64,000 nucleotides of DNA from positions 9,049,022 through 9,113,021 of the forward strand of contig ML679968.1 of NCBI GenBank assembly GCA_007922225.1, given 5' to 3'. This DNA is from Emydura subglobosa. Taxonomy: Eukaryota; Chordata; Testudines; Chelidae. The position numbers and the translations under genes are program-made. Shown here piece after piece: positions 35,801 to 45,485 of the stretch; position 1 is the first letter of the stretch, and every line of letters starts with the position of its first letter. Below the pieces are notes generated by a model. It searched no databases. It worked only from the letters and a program-made list of their open reading frames with translations, and was not told the DNA's origin.

Positions 35801-36479
35801 TGAGTTAGGTAGGATATTCATCATTTTCTGTCCTGAATTGTGGCCTCCACATTCCATAGGCAGATGCATTTTGGTGCTGTGTAGCATATCTATGTGAACA
35901 TGCTCACAGAATACACCAATTTATACATACACGTGATAGGGTGGTGGAGCCAGATGGGGTTAGTATGGCCATATTATTCAAAAGCAACAAACCTATAAAG
36001 TACACAAGTCTCTACAAAGTGTTATCTTAAAACCTTGGTATCACTCCATGCCATCACATATTCTGTCTGTCACCTATTCTGCAGAAATGCTAGTCTAGGT
36101 ATGTTTTAGGGAATCTTAAAAAATATGTAAAAAAATGAGTACTATGACTATCTTTCATAGGTCTAGAGGAAAAGGAAAAGCTGTAATGAATACATTCGAT
36201 CTACCTCTTTAAAAAATCTGTAATTGCTTTACAGTATATAACTTAATTTATTCTTTTCAAGTTCTCATTCAATGTCCAACACCATGGTATCAGAGGCCCT
36301 TCTAGATGTAATAAAGTAAACACTGAATTTAATATCAACCAAAGTTGGTTCCTTTCTCCCATTTTCCTCCATCCCAAAAGAAAAGTTGCATATTTAGTGT
36401 ATGGGGTTTGTTACTTGGAATAGATGGCAAGGTCAGATAAGTGCACCTAACATTTGGATTTATCATAATGGTAGTATAT
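32892..36479. other. Long stretch with no confident feature
   Basis: At 33010-33190 there are 'agattttaaaaaatggatgc' and 'gcctaactatggatttagg' words that resemble the 'aggcacctaa' palindromes, too diverged to delimit. The minus-strand 154-codon frame at 33994-34458 is the longest in this stretch. Its product has no recognisable domain, and I treat it as a chance frame. Nothing else is recognised. Confidence 0.35.
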
Positions 36480-36539
36480 GTGGCTATACATTTATATTAG
36501 ACTTAATTCTTCATATATAAATCTGGAATTACCTTACAA

Positions 36540-36710
36540 GGAAGAGAAGAATTAGTTTTCCTAATTCACAAGTGGAGGAAACATGACATACATGCAACTT
36601 GTCTTAGATCACACAACAGATGAGTGTCAGAACCATGACCAGAACTCACATCTCCTGTCGTCTAGGTCATTGCACTATCCACTAGAGTGCCAAACTAACT
36701 TCCAATGGTG
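36540..36710 (+). mobile_element. Degraded MIR-like SINE
   Basis: 'ctaattcacaagtggaggaa', 'acttgtcttagatcacacaa', 'cagatgagtgtcagaaccat', 'agaactcacatctcctg' and 'cattgcactatccactag' follow the MIR-type order (fraction cleared, tested against the copy at 25670). Divergent. Confidence 0.7.
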
Positions 36711-36749
36711 GGCCACATTTCAATAAAATTAACTTAAAATGGGCTATAC

Positions 36750-36920
36750 CCTCGGGGAGTCTTGCCCTTCGCTGAGAAAACTCGCAGCGTCCTGAATTTC
36801 GGCAGCAGCACCCAGGGTATTGCTGGGCAGTGGCTGCCAGGGTCCAGAAGAAAAAGGTTGACGGGCTGTATACAGCCGCCAGGGGCCGGGCCAAAGAGCA
36901 CCCCTGCACCATGTTGCTTC
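36750..36920. other. GC-rich, CpG-containing patch of unknown origin
   Basis: Base composition shifts sharply to GC-rich with several CpG ('ccctcggggagtcttgccc', 'ctcgcagcgtcctgaatttc', 'acagccgccaggggccggg'). All six frames stay open for 60-100 codons because stops are rare in GC-rich DNA; none reads as a known protein. It may be a fragment of a GC-rich transposon. I see no promoter elements, so I do not call it a CpG-island promoter. Confidence 0.45.
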
Positions 36921-38465
36921 CTGTATTGCAGAAACATACCTGATTTTTTGAAGGACGTGGATTGCTCTCAAGTAGTTTTGGTTTCATGATCTTTCTGTAA
37001 AGAACTAATTGGCAAAAGAAATGAAAACAGTAACAATGTATAATTATTTCCTTATTTTCACTTGTGCAGTTTCAAAAGAAACAAACTTCAGCTGAATTCC
37101 CATTAGAAACTTTTATACTGTTGCTGTTTCATATCCTTTCTAAAAAACCAAATCAGACTCTGAATGTTACTAACAAGTAATTTATTTCTTGATGAAAGAT
37201 ATTGACTTGTATTTTCTGTTAGGGAGGTACTGTATCGAGGTGAAAGAAAGGGATAAGCAGAATTTGTGATTTTTTGTCACAGAAGTTCAATCCCTAGAAA
37301 GACTGTAGCTGGAGAATTATGTAGCAGTTTGAAATTTGCTTGAAATAGTGATTCCGATATGTTAATTATTTCTTTTTAAAAAGTTGAGAAAGCGATTATT
37401 TAATAATTGGAAGGAGTTTTAGAAAGAGTTTTAGTTTTAGATAACATGCCAAGTCTACTGCAGTGGGCTTGTCACATGATGTTTGGTTCAGTAATTAAGG
37501 TGACATGATACATATCTTTATGATATTGCTGGTCACTTGGAAGAACAAATGGAAGCACAAAGGGACATGTTAACATGATCCAAAGTATTAATATGCCTTT
37601 TCTGTATGGTTCGAAGGAAGGTGTTCTCAGATCCTAACCGCTATGTGGTTTTGTACTTTTGCAGTTGTGAAATAAAAGGAACATTCCACACACATCACCA
37701 TCAAATTAAAAATCCTATCCCACCCCTCCACTTCAGCTGAGGTCATCCAGTCCTCAGTTGATTAACCCAGTAGGTACATGAAATCCTTCTTTATCATTTC
37801 AGAGGATGCTAGAAAGTAAAGGACAAATCAGGCAGCGATAAAACATGGAAACATGTAGTGCTGCCAATTTGATCACCTTGTCACTTGCTGGGAAATAAAT
37901 CATCAAAACCTCATAGATTCTGAGACCGAACAGCACAGGACAAAAATCTATGAACATTTGTCTATATAAATCTATGAACATATATATATGTGCATGCTAT
38001 TTGGAAGCTGACTGAAGCCTGGATCTGGGTTTGATTTGAACTTTGTGACTCAGGCCCATAGAGTTCAGGAGTGAACTTTCAGCTAACCCTCTTTCCAGCC
38101 TCCATGCGCGCGCACACTGAAAATTCGTATAATATATGCATGAATCTTTGAAATATTCTAACACCTGATTGCAAACTGGGGCTGAAATTTGTATCCACTA
38201 AACCTTGCAGAGGGTTCTCACAATGTTCATGCACGTTCTGGCACTTATAAAGTGCAAGGTGCAAATTTGTGCAAGTACAAGAAAGACTAAAATATCAACA
38301 GGGTCACAAATAAACAGCTGGGTGGGAGAGATTTGAGACCGTCTGTGGCTTGTGAGAGAGTGGAGGAATACGGCCGAAGACATATGCTTTGGGGAAAGGG
38401 AAATAGGAACAAATGAAAGGCAAAAGAGTTGCAAAATTGTTTTTCAAATAGGTTAACAGGAGCAT
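36921..38465. other. No recognised feature
   Basis: AT-rich, including a 'tatatatatg' patch at about 37980. Nothing recognised. Confidence 0.35.
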
Positions 38466-38880
38466 AGAAATCGCACTTAAGACCACCGGTCCATCTCATC
38501 TAGTATCCTGTCTGCAGCAGTGTCCAGTACCAACTGCTTCAGAGGGTGGGTCGGGCAACCCGGCAGTAGATGGTTATGGGATAAACTGCCCCCAGGCAAT
38601 GTTTCTCCTTAATCCTCTGTAGCTCGTGATGTGCTTATGAAGTAGGAAGGTTTATATCCCTTCCAAAACTATTATTTTGTTTAATAGTTACTATTACAAC
38701 TCTGGAATATTCCTGTTATATATGCCCAAGCCTTTTTTGAATCCTTATAAGCCATTGACTTCAATGATCAGGCTGACAATGAGTTCCAACTGTTTAATTG
38801 TGTGTTTTGCAGGAAAAGTCTATTCTTTTATCCATTTTAAATTCATTAACGTCCTCTCACCCAATGAACACTAACATCTG
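38466..38880 (-). mobile_element. CR1-family LINE 3' end, minus strand
   Basis: On the minus strand it ends with 'ggatactagatgagatggac' and 'cggtggtctta', preceded by 'tggaagggatataaacctt', 'tgggggcagtttatcc' and 'ggattcaaaaaaggcttgg'. Upstream, 'ttggaactcattg' corresponds to the W-NSLP coding block of a CR1 ORF2 tail. This is the subfamily whose 3' UTR carries the 'gggcaggttatc' block. It is degraded, with no intact frame. The plus-strand frames here are antisense. Confidence 0.82.
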
Positions 38881-41397
38881 ATCTACCTTCCCTGCAACAT
38901 TCATCAGTGATGGTCATGAGCCAGATCCACACTCCTGACAGTTTGATAATTTCCTTTTAGTGTTCCATATATTTATGAGTTTCATCATGTTCCATAGCCC
39001 AACTATATTAACTATATAATTAAATTAAGTATTAATATTATTATATTGTATGATATATATCTGAGTGTAGAACAGAAGGTTGCTGTGTACCAGAAGTTCT
39101 GCCTCTGGTCACAGGAAATACAGATTCCTCTTTCTGCACCTTGACTGGCCTATGCTACAAAGAGATAGAGATGATGTTGCAGGCATCAGTGTCAGCCTTA
39201 AAACAGCAGAACATCGATAGCAGGGAAAACATGCAAGATGTAACCATGGCAAGAACTAAATGCAACAGTTCTCTTCTAAAAGCAGAACTTGAGAGACTGA
39301 TCTCGCATGTCTTTCAAATGTGCAGATGTACCATGTATGCAGCAAAACTGCAAGTTTATTTCAGACATGGAAAGGAAGTGTTTTCTGGTGACTATATATG
39401 TACTCTGTGTCATTGGTGGTGATGTGCATGGTGCTAACCCACATCTATTGAAGCTGTCTGCTTGTGACTGTAATTTGAAAGCTTTTAGAGCAAAATGTGA
39501 TGGCCAGCACACTTGTCTCCACAGGCATAAAAGATCCATGATGAAAAAGATACGTGTGTGTAAGTCAAAGTTCTAAGATTGTCTCATTAGGCACCACAGT
39601 GCTGTCACTATGTTTCATAGCCAAGAAAACATAGTGCTATAATTAATTCTCTAGTTGCATAAAGATTTGATTTGATTTAAGAAGCTGAAGGCTGTCTGTG
39701 TTAAAGATTAGCCACCTCTATTTAAAGGAAATTTTCACTTCTTGGTATTGCTACCATCATTATAAGACAGAAAATAGTGAGCACAACACACTATTGTAAA
39801 ATCCATGGTTAATTGTGACATGCCACAATGTCTCTTTTGCAGTTACCTTTTAATTGTTGAACAAGGTGCAATACTTAAATCTTGAATTTAAATCCCTTAA
39901 TTTAGAATGTACTGTTTGTTAAAGGAAAAAGCTTATAGCATTATAGAGAATGTAAGAACTATTTTTTAAAGGTGGAAAACTATTTTTAATATAATGCCTC
40001 TGAAGAATGAGTGAATATTTCCTTGATTTACCCTCCTGAATAGACCTTGCAATAGTCTTTTAATTTTTGTCTGCTTCAGAAAGATAATTTGCAATGTCTG
40101 CATGCAAGACCTGTGACAAAGACTGAATTGAGTATTATGTTCATTTAACAGTGAGTCTGTGTCAATGTAATCCCGGTGTCTGCAGTCTGAACACAGACCA
40201 CCGGAAAAAGAATGCAAATAGTGATACATTTAAGAAATCACAAGTACAAAGCATTCCAGGTCTCTGGCTGAAATGGTAATACATCCTCTAATTCTATCTA
40301 TTCAAGCCTTCACTGCTCAGATCGATAAATGGCCATCTGTCCAAATATAAGATATTAAACTATTAATGAGTTATAAAAACTAAGGCAAAATGTTCAAATA
40401 TAGGTGCCTAAACTTAAGGTCCAAATCTATATTTCAGCCTCTATGGTAGAATTTTAGAGTGTTTAGCATTGCTCTAACTCTATTCCCATTGACTTCAATA
40501 GCAGCAAAGTCAAGCCAACAATGAGCACTTCTGAATAGTCCAGCACTAAAGTCAATATGAGATTCTGGGTGCTCAGTACTTTTGCAAATCAGGTCATTTG
40601 TTTAAATATGGATTTAGGTACCTTATTAAAAATAATACTTTTGGCCTTCGTAGTAGCTTGTTCTTGTAAAATGCAGGGTGATCCATTGGCCTAAGTGACT
40701 TAAAATAAATATGTATTCCTTTTTGTGCTTCAATGGTCTGAGAACACAAGTAATACAAGAAAGACTGTGTGTTACTTGTTTCATGAGAATGCAGAAAATA
40801 TTGGAAGTCACACAAGGAAGTCCTGTATTTACAAGATTTTTAGGCCAGATTTGTAGATAACTTGAATTGCTATTAGATACTTCTCCAGATTGAATTTCAA
40901 CCTTTTGATATTGATATTTGTCCATCTAACTAGTTAGAATATTGATGCATTCCTGAATTAAATTAGGTAATGAAAAATCTTTTATAGTTAAAGCTAAGAG
41001 CCATGTTGATTCTTATTTTAATGAGTGTACATACTTTTTCTTGTTATGAAAGTGTGTTGATTATAAAAAAAAATACCACACTGAAGCATTTTAATGAAGC
41101 ATATTGTTTTAAATATCTTGGCAGAAAAATGTGTTCCATTCACAATGTATCAAGCCCAATAAAGATATTAGTGACAAAAAATGCATGAAGCCTGATAATG
41201 ACATAGCTAATAAAAAAAATTGCATTGCTATTTTAAGCAAGACACTTCTACTGACAGTATGTCAGAGTTCTTAAGATTTAGTACAGTGTTGATGGTCCTG
41301 TTATGATGCAGATCTTAACATGAAAAATCACAGTGAAATCCACTCAGTGCCTTGTATAAAAGCAGATCTCTTTTTCCAATGTTTTCCAAAAACATCA
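38881..41397. other. Mostly featureless; two overlapping frames at 39141-39576
   Basis: Frames 39141-39422 and 39307-39576 overlap in different phases. The second has an unusual cysteine content (about ten Cys in 89 residues), but I recognise no family, and there is no splice or start support. At 40430-40600 there are 'cccattgacttcaatagcag' and 'gcacttctgaatagtccagc' words of the palindrome type. An AT-rich patch lies at 39000-39060. Nothing else. Confidence 0.3.
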
Positions 41398-41717
41398 TCT
41401 TAAAAGGGAAGCAGAACAGCTCACTTGTTGGGAGACCAGGGAATAGAACAGACCTTCAACCCTCAACTACTGAAGAAAGGGTAGGAGCTTCCCAGATAAT
41501 CACTACCTGAAGGCCCCTCCCTGGGGAAAGGGAGGTTCAAACCCCGATACACCCTGAGAGTGAGTCATTCTCTTCTATCGTTTACTAATTCTATTTGCAT
41601 TAACTCCCCTTGCTTTTTGTTCCTGGGATACCCCAGAAGGGGAAATACTTTTGAAATGACTTGACTGGAGGGCCAAGTCATAGGAATAGGCAGGCCATCA
41701 CAGAGACACAGTAGTAA
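41398..41717 (+). repeat. 5' LTR, truncated at its left end
   Basis: Aligns with 45597-45922 from 'cttaaaagg' and 'agcagaacagctcacttgtt' through 'caccctgagagtgagtcatt' and 'ccttgctttttgttc' to 'gtagtaa'. The U3-equivalent (45486-45596 in the 3' LTR) is absent here. The first matching word, 'cttaaaag', looks like a TATA-type box. An 11-base stretch ('gctgactgaaagcag' region) is present only in the 3' copy. Many substitutions between the LTRs indicate an old insertion. Confidence 0.82.
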
Positions 41718-41994
41718 CCAACTGGGCAGCCCAATGGAGACACTGCCACACCACACCTATCCATGAAGAGGAGCCATTGGTGAGTTGACCCCTTCACAAC
41801 TGGCATCCTTCCTGCTCCTGGAGAGGTGGGGAAGGACTAACTGACCCAGAGGCTCAAAAACCCTAAATCTAGAGGTGTCGGTTAGTACAACAGACAACAT
41901 GGACCTAGAACATCTTCTCTAGATGCCTGAGAACTAGCATCAACAGCAACAGGCAGCAGCAACAACTGTAACAGAAAATGGCTTCCCAGCAGCA

Positions 41995-42645
41995 ATGGTT
42001 GATCCAGGACTTAGGGTCAAAAAAGCAGAAACAAGAGCAAATACTAGCCCAATAGATAGTGGCCTTGATACAGCCAGAAAAGGAGCTATAGACATCGGCT
42101 TGATGGCTCTACCTGTGCTAGTGATACTCATAAATATGGGCTCAGAGGCTTTCCTGATAACATTGGCACAAGTAGAGACATCAGCCCAGTGGTCACCTGT
42201 TCAGTGGACTACCCTGTTGGCACCTTAGCTGATGGGACCAGTTCAGGTTGCATATTGGGAGCTGGATGCAGTGTCTGCCCAAGACTGTGCTCAGGTGAAA
42301 GCTGGCATACTTGACTATCTCAACAACATGGAGGAGACCTTTAGACAGAGATTCCATGGAGAAAAATACCCCTGGGGAGCATGGCTCCAAATTGTCACCC
42401 AGAAATTAAGAGACCTATGCTGGTGGTGGTCAAAGCCAGAAACACAGACTGTAGTCAAGGGGGCTGAGCTCATCATGGTGGATCAGTTCGCCGACATACT
42501 TCCAGATGGGTTTAGAGACTGGATGCACACACACCAGCCACAGTCCCTAGCTCATGCTGTTTATCTGATGGAAAATTATTTAGCTGCTGAGATGGCTGTG
42601 GCAGTATCACAAGAGCAACTGCCTGAGGTCAAGGGGACCCTTTGA
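41995..42645 (+). pseudogene. gag: Gag with SCAN-like domain, Gmr1-like gypsy
   Basis: Structural (capsid) protein of the retrotransposon, which would build the cytoplasmic particle that packages its RNA. One frame runs from 41995 to 42645 with a single in-frame TAG at 42226-42228. Before it lie glutamine-rich, coiled-coil-like remnants (from about 41940, in another phase). Text before the stop includes 'GSEAFLITLAQVETSAQW', which fits a capsid N-terminal half. After it, 'ETFRQRFHGEKYPWGAW', 'LRDLCWWWSKPET', 'VDQFADILPDGFRDWM' and 'LAHAVYLMENYLAAEMA' follow the SCAN order: F-x-Y/R-helix, L-x-L-x-x-W-x-P-E-T, E-Q-F-x-x-x-L-P, W, and A-V-x-L-x-E. No intact zinc knuckle follows. It could be mistaken for a SCAN zinc-finger gene, but the flanking protease, integrase and LTRs argue against that. 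Confidence 0.85.
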
Positions 42646-42959
42646 CTCAAAGGAGAGCCCAACCAGGGAATCAGCTATCAGACAGAGTGCTCTTGAAAGC
42701 ACCAGTCTCTAAGGGTCCCAGCAGGGAAAACCCACTATATCAAGCCCTGGGACCCTGCAGGCTCCTCTGCTGGAAAGTCAGGGAGGGGTAGCAGACAAGC
42801 CACATAGGGAAGGGCTACCTCAGGCTCAGGGCTAACAGCCACTTGACCAGCAGCTTGCTTTTCATGTAGGCACCCAGCTCATCAGTATCATGAGAGCCTC
42901 TATGTGGTGTGTGGTTATGGAAAGGTGTGGATGGCAGAAAGCCATGCCCATAAGTGAAC

Positions 42960-43274
42960 TCTAGCTAAAGTAATGGTCACTATTCAGATCCATGGAACTG
43001 AAGTAACAAATATGGTGAACCATGTGGGCAGACCCTGGCCTGGGATGAGTTGGTCCCAAACCCTGAGGTCCCTGGGAAGACTATCTTTCTACAGTGCATC
43101 TATGAATATGTTAAACTCTATCCCAGTGCACGTATGCGGTTGACTGGAGGACAAGTCCCTTGTTGTGAGGATAGATTCGACACTAGCCTACCCCATTATT
43201 TTGGGTTGAGATTAGGAGTATTCTCTGAGGTACTGATGGGGTTTAAACCAACCCCAGAGGTTCAGAAGCTGTAA
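42960..43274 (+). pseudogene. Retropepsin remnant with lost catalytic site
   Basis: Aspartic protease of the element, which would cut the Gag and Pol polyproteins. Visible pieces are 'VTIQIHGTEVTNMVN' (about 42970-43020) and, in another phase (frame 43050-43274), 'PEVPGKTIFLQCIYEYVKLY' and 'VRLTGGQVPCC'-like text (here 'MRLTGGQVPCCEDRF'). The family's D-[ST]-G triplet is expected right after 'TNMV'; instead the codons read N-H-V, so the catalytic aspartate is gone. At least one frameshift separates the halves. It lies between Gag and integrase, as expected. Assignment rests on position and the 'IQIHGTEV' and 'GGQV' blocks. Confidence 0.65.
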
Positions 43275-43741
43275 TTAAAGGGACCTTGGGAGACTGGATC
43301 TCAAAATATGCAACACTGCAAGGTGTAGGTGAGGAACTAGATCCTGGAGAGGAGGGGATCTGGCCAAGGAGAAACTCCTCCAGAAGAGTCATCTAACAGT
43401 GAAGCAATATTGTCCCCCTTACAGGAGACGAACATTTTAACTAGAGGGAATGACTTCATTAAGAATCAGAAGGAGGATGAAACTGAGCTGGGCTTGTGAC
43501 CAACTGCTGGTGCTTAACAGGGAGGTAGTAGGACCACAACAAGCAAAACAGTACCCCTGATTTAAGCTCCAGGCAGAGAGACTGTAGCAGCTGGAGAAAG
43601 ACTGATTGGTGGGTCAAGTTTAGTCACAACTCTTCGGTCCATGGCCTCAGAGGCACACAGTAATATGAATGGCTCATGGTATCCCCTCTGTGAGTCAGCT
43701 TGGTGATGACTATGATTTTGGATTGCTTCTTTTGGCTTGGG

Positions 43742-44341
43742 TTTCAGCAAGAAGTTAAAGACGTCTGCAGCTTCTGCCCCCTATGCCTACTTGTAGGACC
43801 TAAAGGAATGACAAAGCCTATCTGGTCCCACTCCCCATAGTCAGCATTCTGTTTGAAAGGATCAGGATGGACCTCATTGGACCTTAGAAAAAAGTGCATC
43901 TTGGTACAAACACATATTAATTATAGTTGATTACATTAACCGCCATCTTGAAGTAATCCCACATCACAACAGCAGTGCACAGCCTATTTCAGTGGAACTG
44001 CTAAATGTTTTTTTCCAGAGTTATCTAAGGAGATCTAAGGAGATCCTCACTGATCAAGGCCCCAGCTCTACATCTTGGCTGCTGAAGAAGGTATGCAATC
44101 CACTAAAAATAAAGACTTTATGTATATCTGTCTATCATCCACAAGTAGCTGGTCTGGTTGAATGATTCAACCAGACCCTGAAAAAAATATTTAAAAAGTT
44201 TATTGCTGAGGACCCCCATCATTGGGATCAGCTGATCCCTCCTCTGTTATTGCTATTGGAGAAGTTCCTCAGTCGTGTACTGGATTCTCCCCATGCAAAC
44301 TCTTACATGGGAGACAAGTCCAGGGAATTCCTGACGTGGTC
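43742..44341 (+). pseudogene. Integrase zinc-binding and catalytic core remnant
   Basis: DDE-type retrotransposon integrase, which joins element cDNA to chromosomal DNA in the nucleus. The zinc-binding end shows 'DVCSFCPLCLLVGPKG' (43766-43815), supplying the C-x2-C pair; the paired histidines upstream are not readable. The catalytic core follows: 'MDLIGP' (about 43868-43885, first Asp), 'IIVDYINRHLEVIP' (43920-43960), 'EILTDQGPSSTSWLLKK' (44040-44090, second Asp), 'HPQVAGLVE' (44140-44162, Glu). All three catalytic acids are still visible, but the reading is broken by a one-base loss near 43886, by a 10-bp tandem duplication at 44025-44044, and by a TGA immediately after the Glu. Length and order otherwise fit a gypsy integrase. 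Confidence 0.85.
44025..44044. repeat. 10-bp tandem duplication in the integrase core
   Basis: 'ctaaggagat' occurs twice in tandem just before the second catalytic aspartate. A 10-base insertion shifts the frame. Confidence 0.92.
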
Positions 44342-44347
44342 TGAGAG

Positions 44348-44659
44348 ATGTGGAAGGAACAGGCTGAGAATGTTTTACAGTATGCATGCCAGGAGAGGCT
44401 CAAAGTCCTAGGGGATTTTGGCAAAGAAAATCTCCTCAATGTTCAACATGCCCAGGAGAGAGCCTTTAACAAAGGGGCACATATCTACATATTTAAGCTG
44501 GGCAATCAGGTACTTCTCCTACTCCTGATTGCAGAATCCAAGTTACTTGCTAAATGGCAAGGACCAAACAAAGTAGTCTGCCAAGTCAGGCCAGTTAAGT
44601 TTGAAATCAGGAAACCTGACAAGAGGAAACTAACCAGTTCTACCATGTTAACTTTCTAA
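44348..44659 (+). pseudogene. Integrase C-terminal (GPY/F-type) segment
   Basis: Continuous frame of 103 codons continuing the integrase. It starts 'MWKEQAENVLQYACQERLKV' and has a helical linker ('NVQHAQERAFNKGAHIYIF'), then the SH3-like module with 'LGNQVLLLLLIAESKLLA', 'KWQGPNKVVCQV' and 'PVKFEIRKPDKRK'. The K-W-x-G-P block is the GPY/F-type motif found at the C-terminus of many Ty3/gypsy integrases, thought to assist DNA binding or multimerisation. The methionine is only the first in the frame; the native protein was a polyprotein. The stop at 44657-44659 falls near the natural end of integrase text. Confidence 0.85.
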
Positions 44660-44829
44660 AGCCATGGAAGGAGTGAGAGAGTTTATTTATCATTCCTTAT
44701 CCCACTGAGCTAAAACTAGGCCCCCTCTCCCCATTCAGATAGGGGAACACCTCTGCCCAGAACCAAGGGCTCAGGTGAGAAACCTAGTAAAAGCCTACTT
44801 TGGGGAAGGGCCAGGTCTGTACCCTACCC

Positions 44830-45400
44830 CAACAACTAAGAAATAAGTTGGAAGGTTATTGGGGCTCACAGATAACTACCAGAGATTTGTGCCAGGGTTT
44901 TTGATGATAGCACCCTCCTTCACAGACCTAATTAAGAACAATAGCCCCAAGATGGTTCATTGGTCCAAGGCCTGTGAAAAGAAAGACACAAAGAAAGAAG
45001 ATAAAAGGCCACTTGTGTAAAGAGTCTGTCCAACTCAGTCCCAACTTCTCAAAATAATTCACTTTGCAGACTAATGCCTCAGAAGTGGGAGTAGGCACAG
45101 TATTGTCCCAGGAAACAAATAGAGAAGAACACCCTCTATTCTATTTGAGTTTCAAATTGTTCCCTCAGGAATGGGAATATTCCATGATTACAAAGGAAGG
45201 GTTTGCTGTGAAATGGACCATGGATTCTCTCTGACATTACCTCCTGGGAAATCTGTTCAAGCTTATCACTGATCATGACCCTTAGGGTGGTTAAATTCCA
45301 TGAAGGACATGCACCTCAACTTATACACTGGTATCTGTCCCTCCAGCTGTATGCCTTTCAAAATCATCGAGTGGAAAAAACTCCACAAAATGATGATTCC
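44830..45400 (+). pseudogene. RT C-terminal remnant and RNase H, downstream of integrase
   Basis: RNase H would remove the RNA strand during cDNA synthesis. The segment starts at the connection after the RT thumb: 'LTDNYQRFVPGFLMIAPSF' (44870-44925), then 'TDLIKNNSPKMVHWSKACEK', then the RNase H core with 'LQTNASEVGVGTVLSQE' (45067-45117; the D of the usual T-D-A-S is N here), 'EEHPLFYLSFKLFPQEWEYS' (45127-45185), 'EGFAVKWTMDSL', 'HYLLGNLFKLITDHDP' (about 45235-45283) and 'HWYLSLQLYAFQNHRVE' near the end. Several stops and shifts are present. The catalytic RT palm that should precede it is absent: text jumps from 'YFGEGPG' (44800-44818) straight to the connection. Order relative to integrase is the key feature. 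Confidence 0.85.
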
Positions 45401-45468
45401 CACCCCCCCCCCACAACCCACAGGGAATGTGGGGAACAATCCACTGTCTCTGATTCCCAGGTGCTGTC

Positions 45469-45485
45469 TTGAGGGGGAGGGCAAA
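45469..45485 (+). promoter_or_regulatory. Candidate polypurine tract before the 3' LTR
   Basis: 'ttgagggggagggcaaa' lies immediately left of 'tgatgggg', the proposed first bases of the 3' LTR. A purine-rich tract there would prime plus-strand cDNA synthesis. Inferred from position and composition. Confidence 0.6.

Noticed and set aside
36682..36989. Four overlapping frames as a coding exon
   Set aside because: They are open on both strands because the patch is GC-rich; none reads as a known protein.
42232..42645. Possible SCAN zinc-finger host gene
   Set aside because: The SCAN-like text is continuous with an upstream Gag frame, is followed by protease and integrase remnants, and is flanked by LTRs. 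No C2H2 fingers are present.
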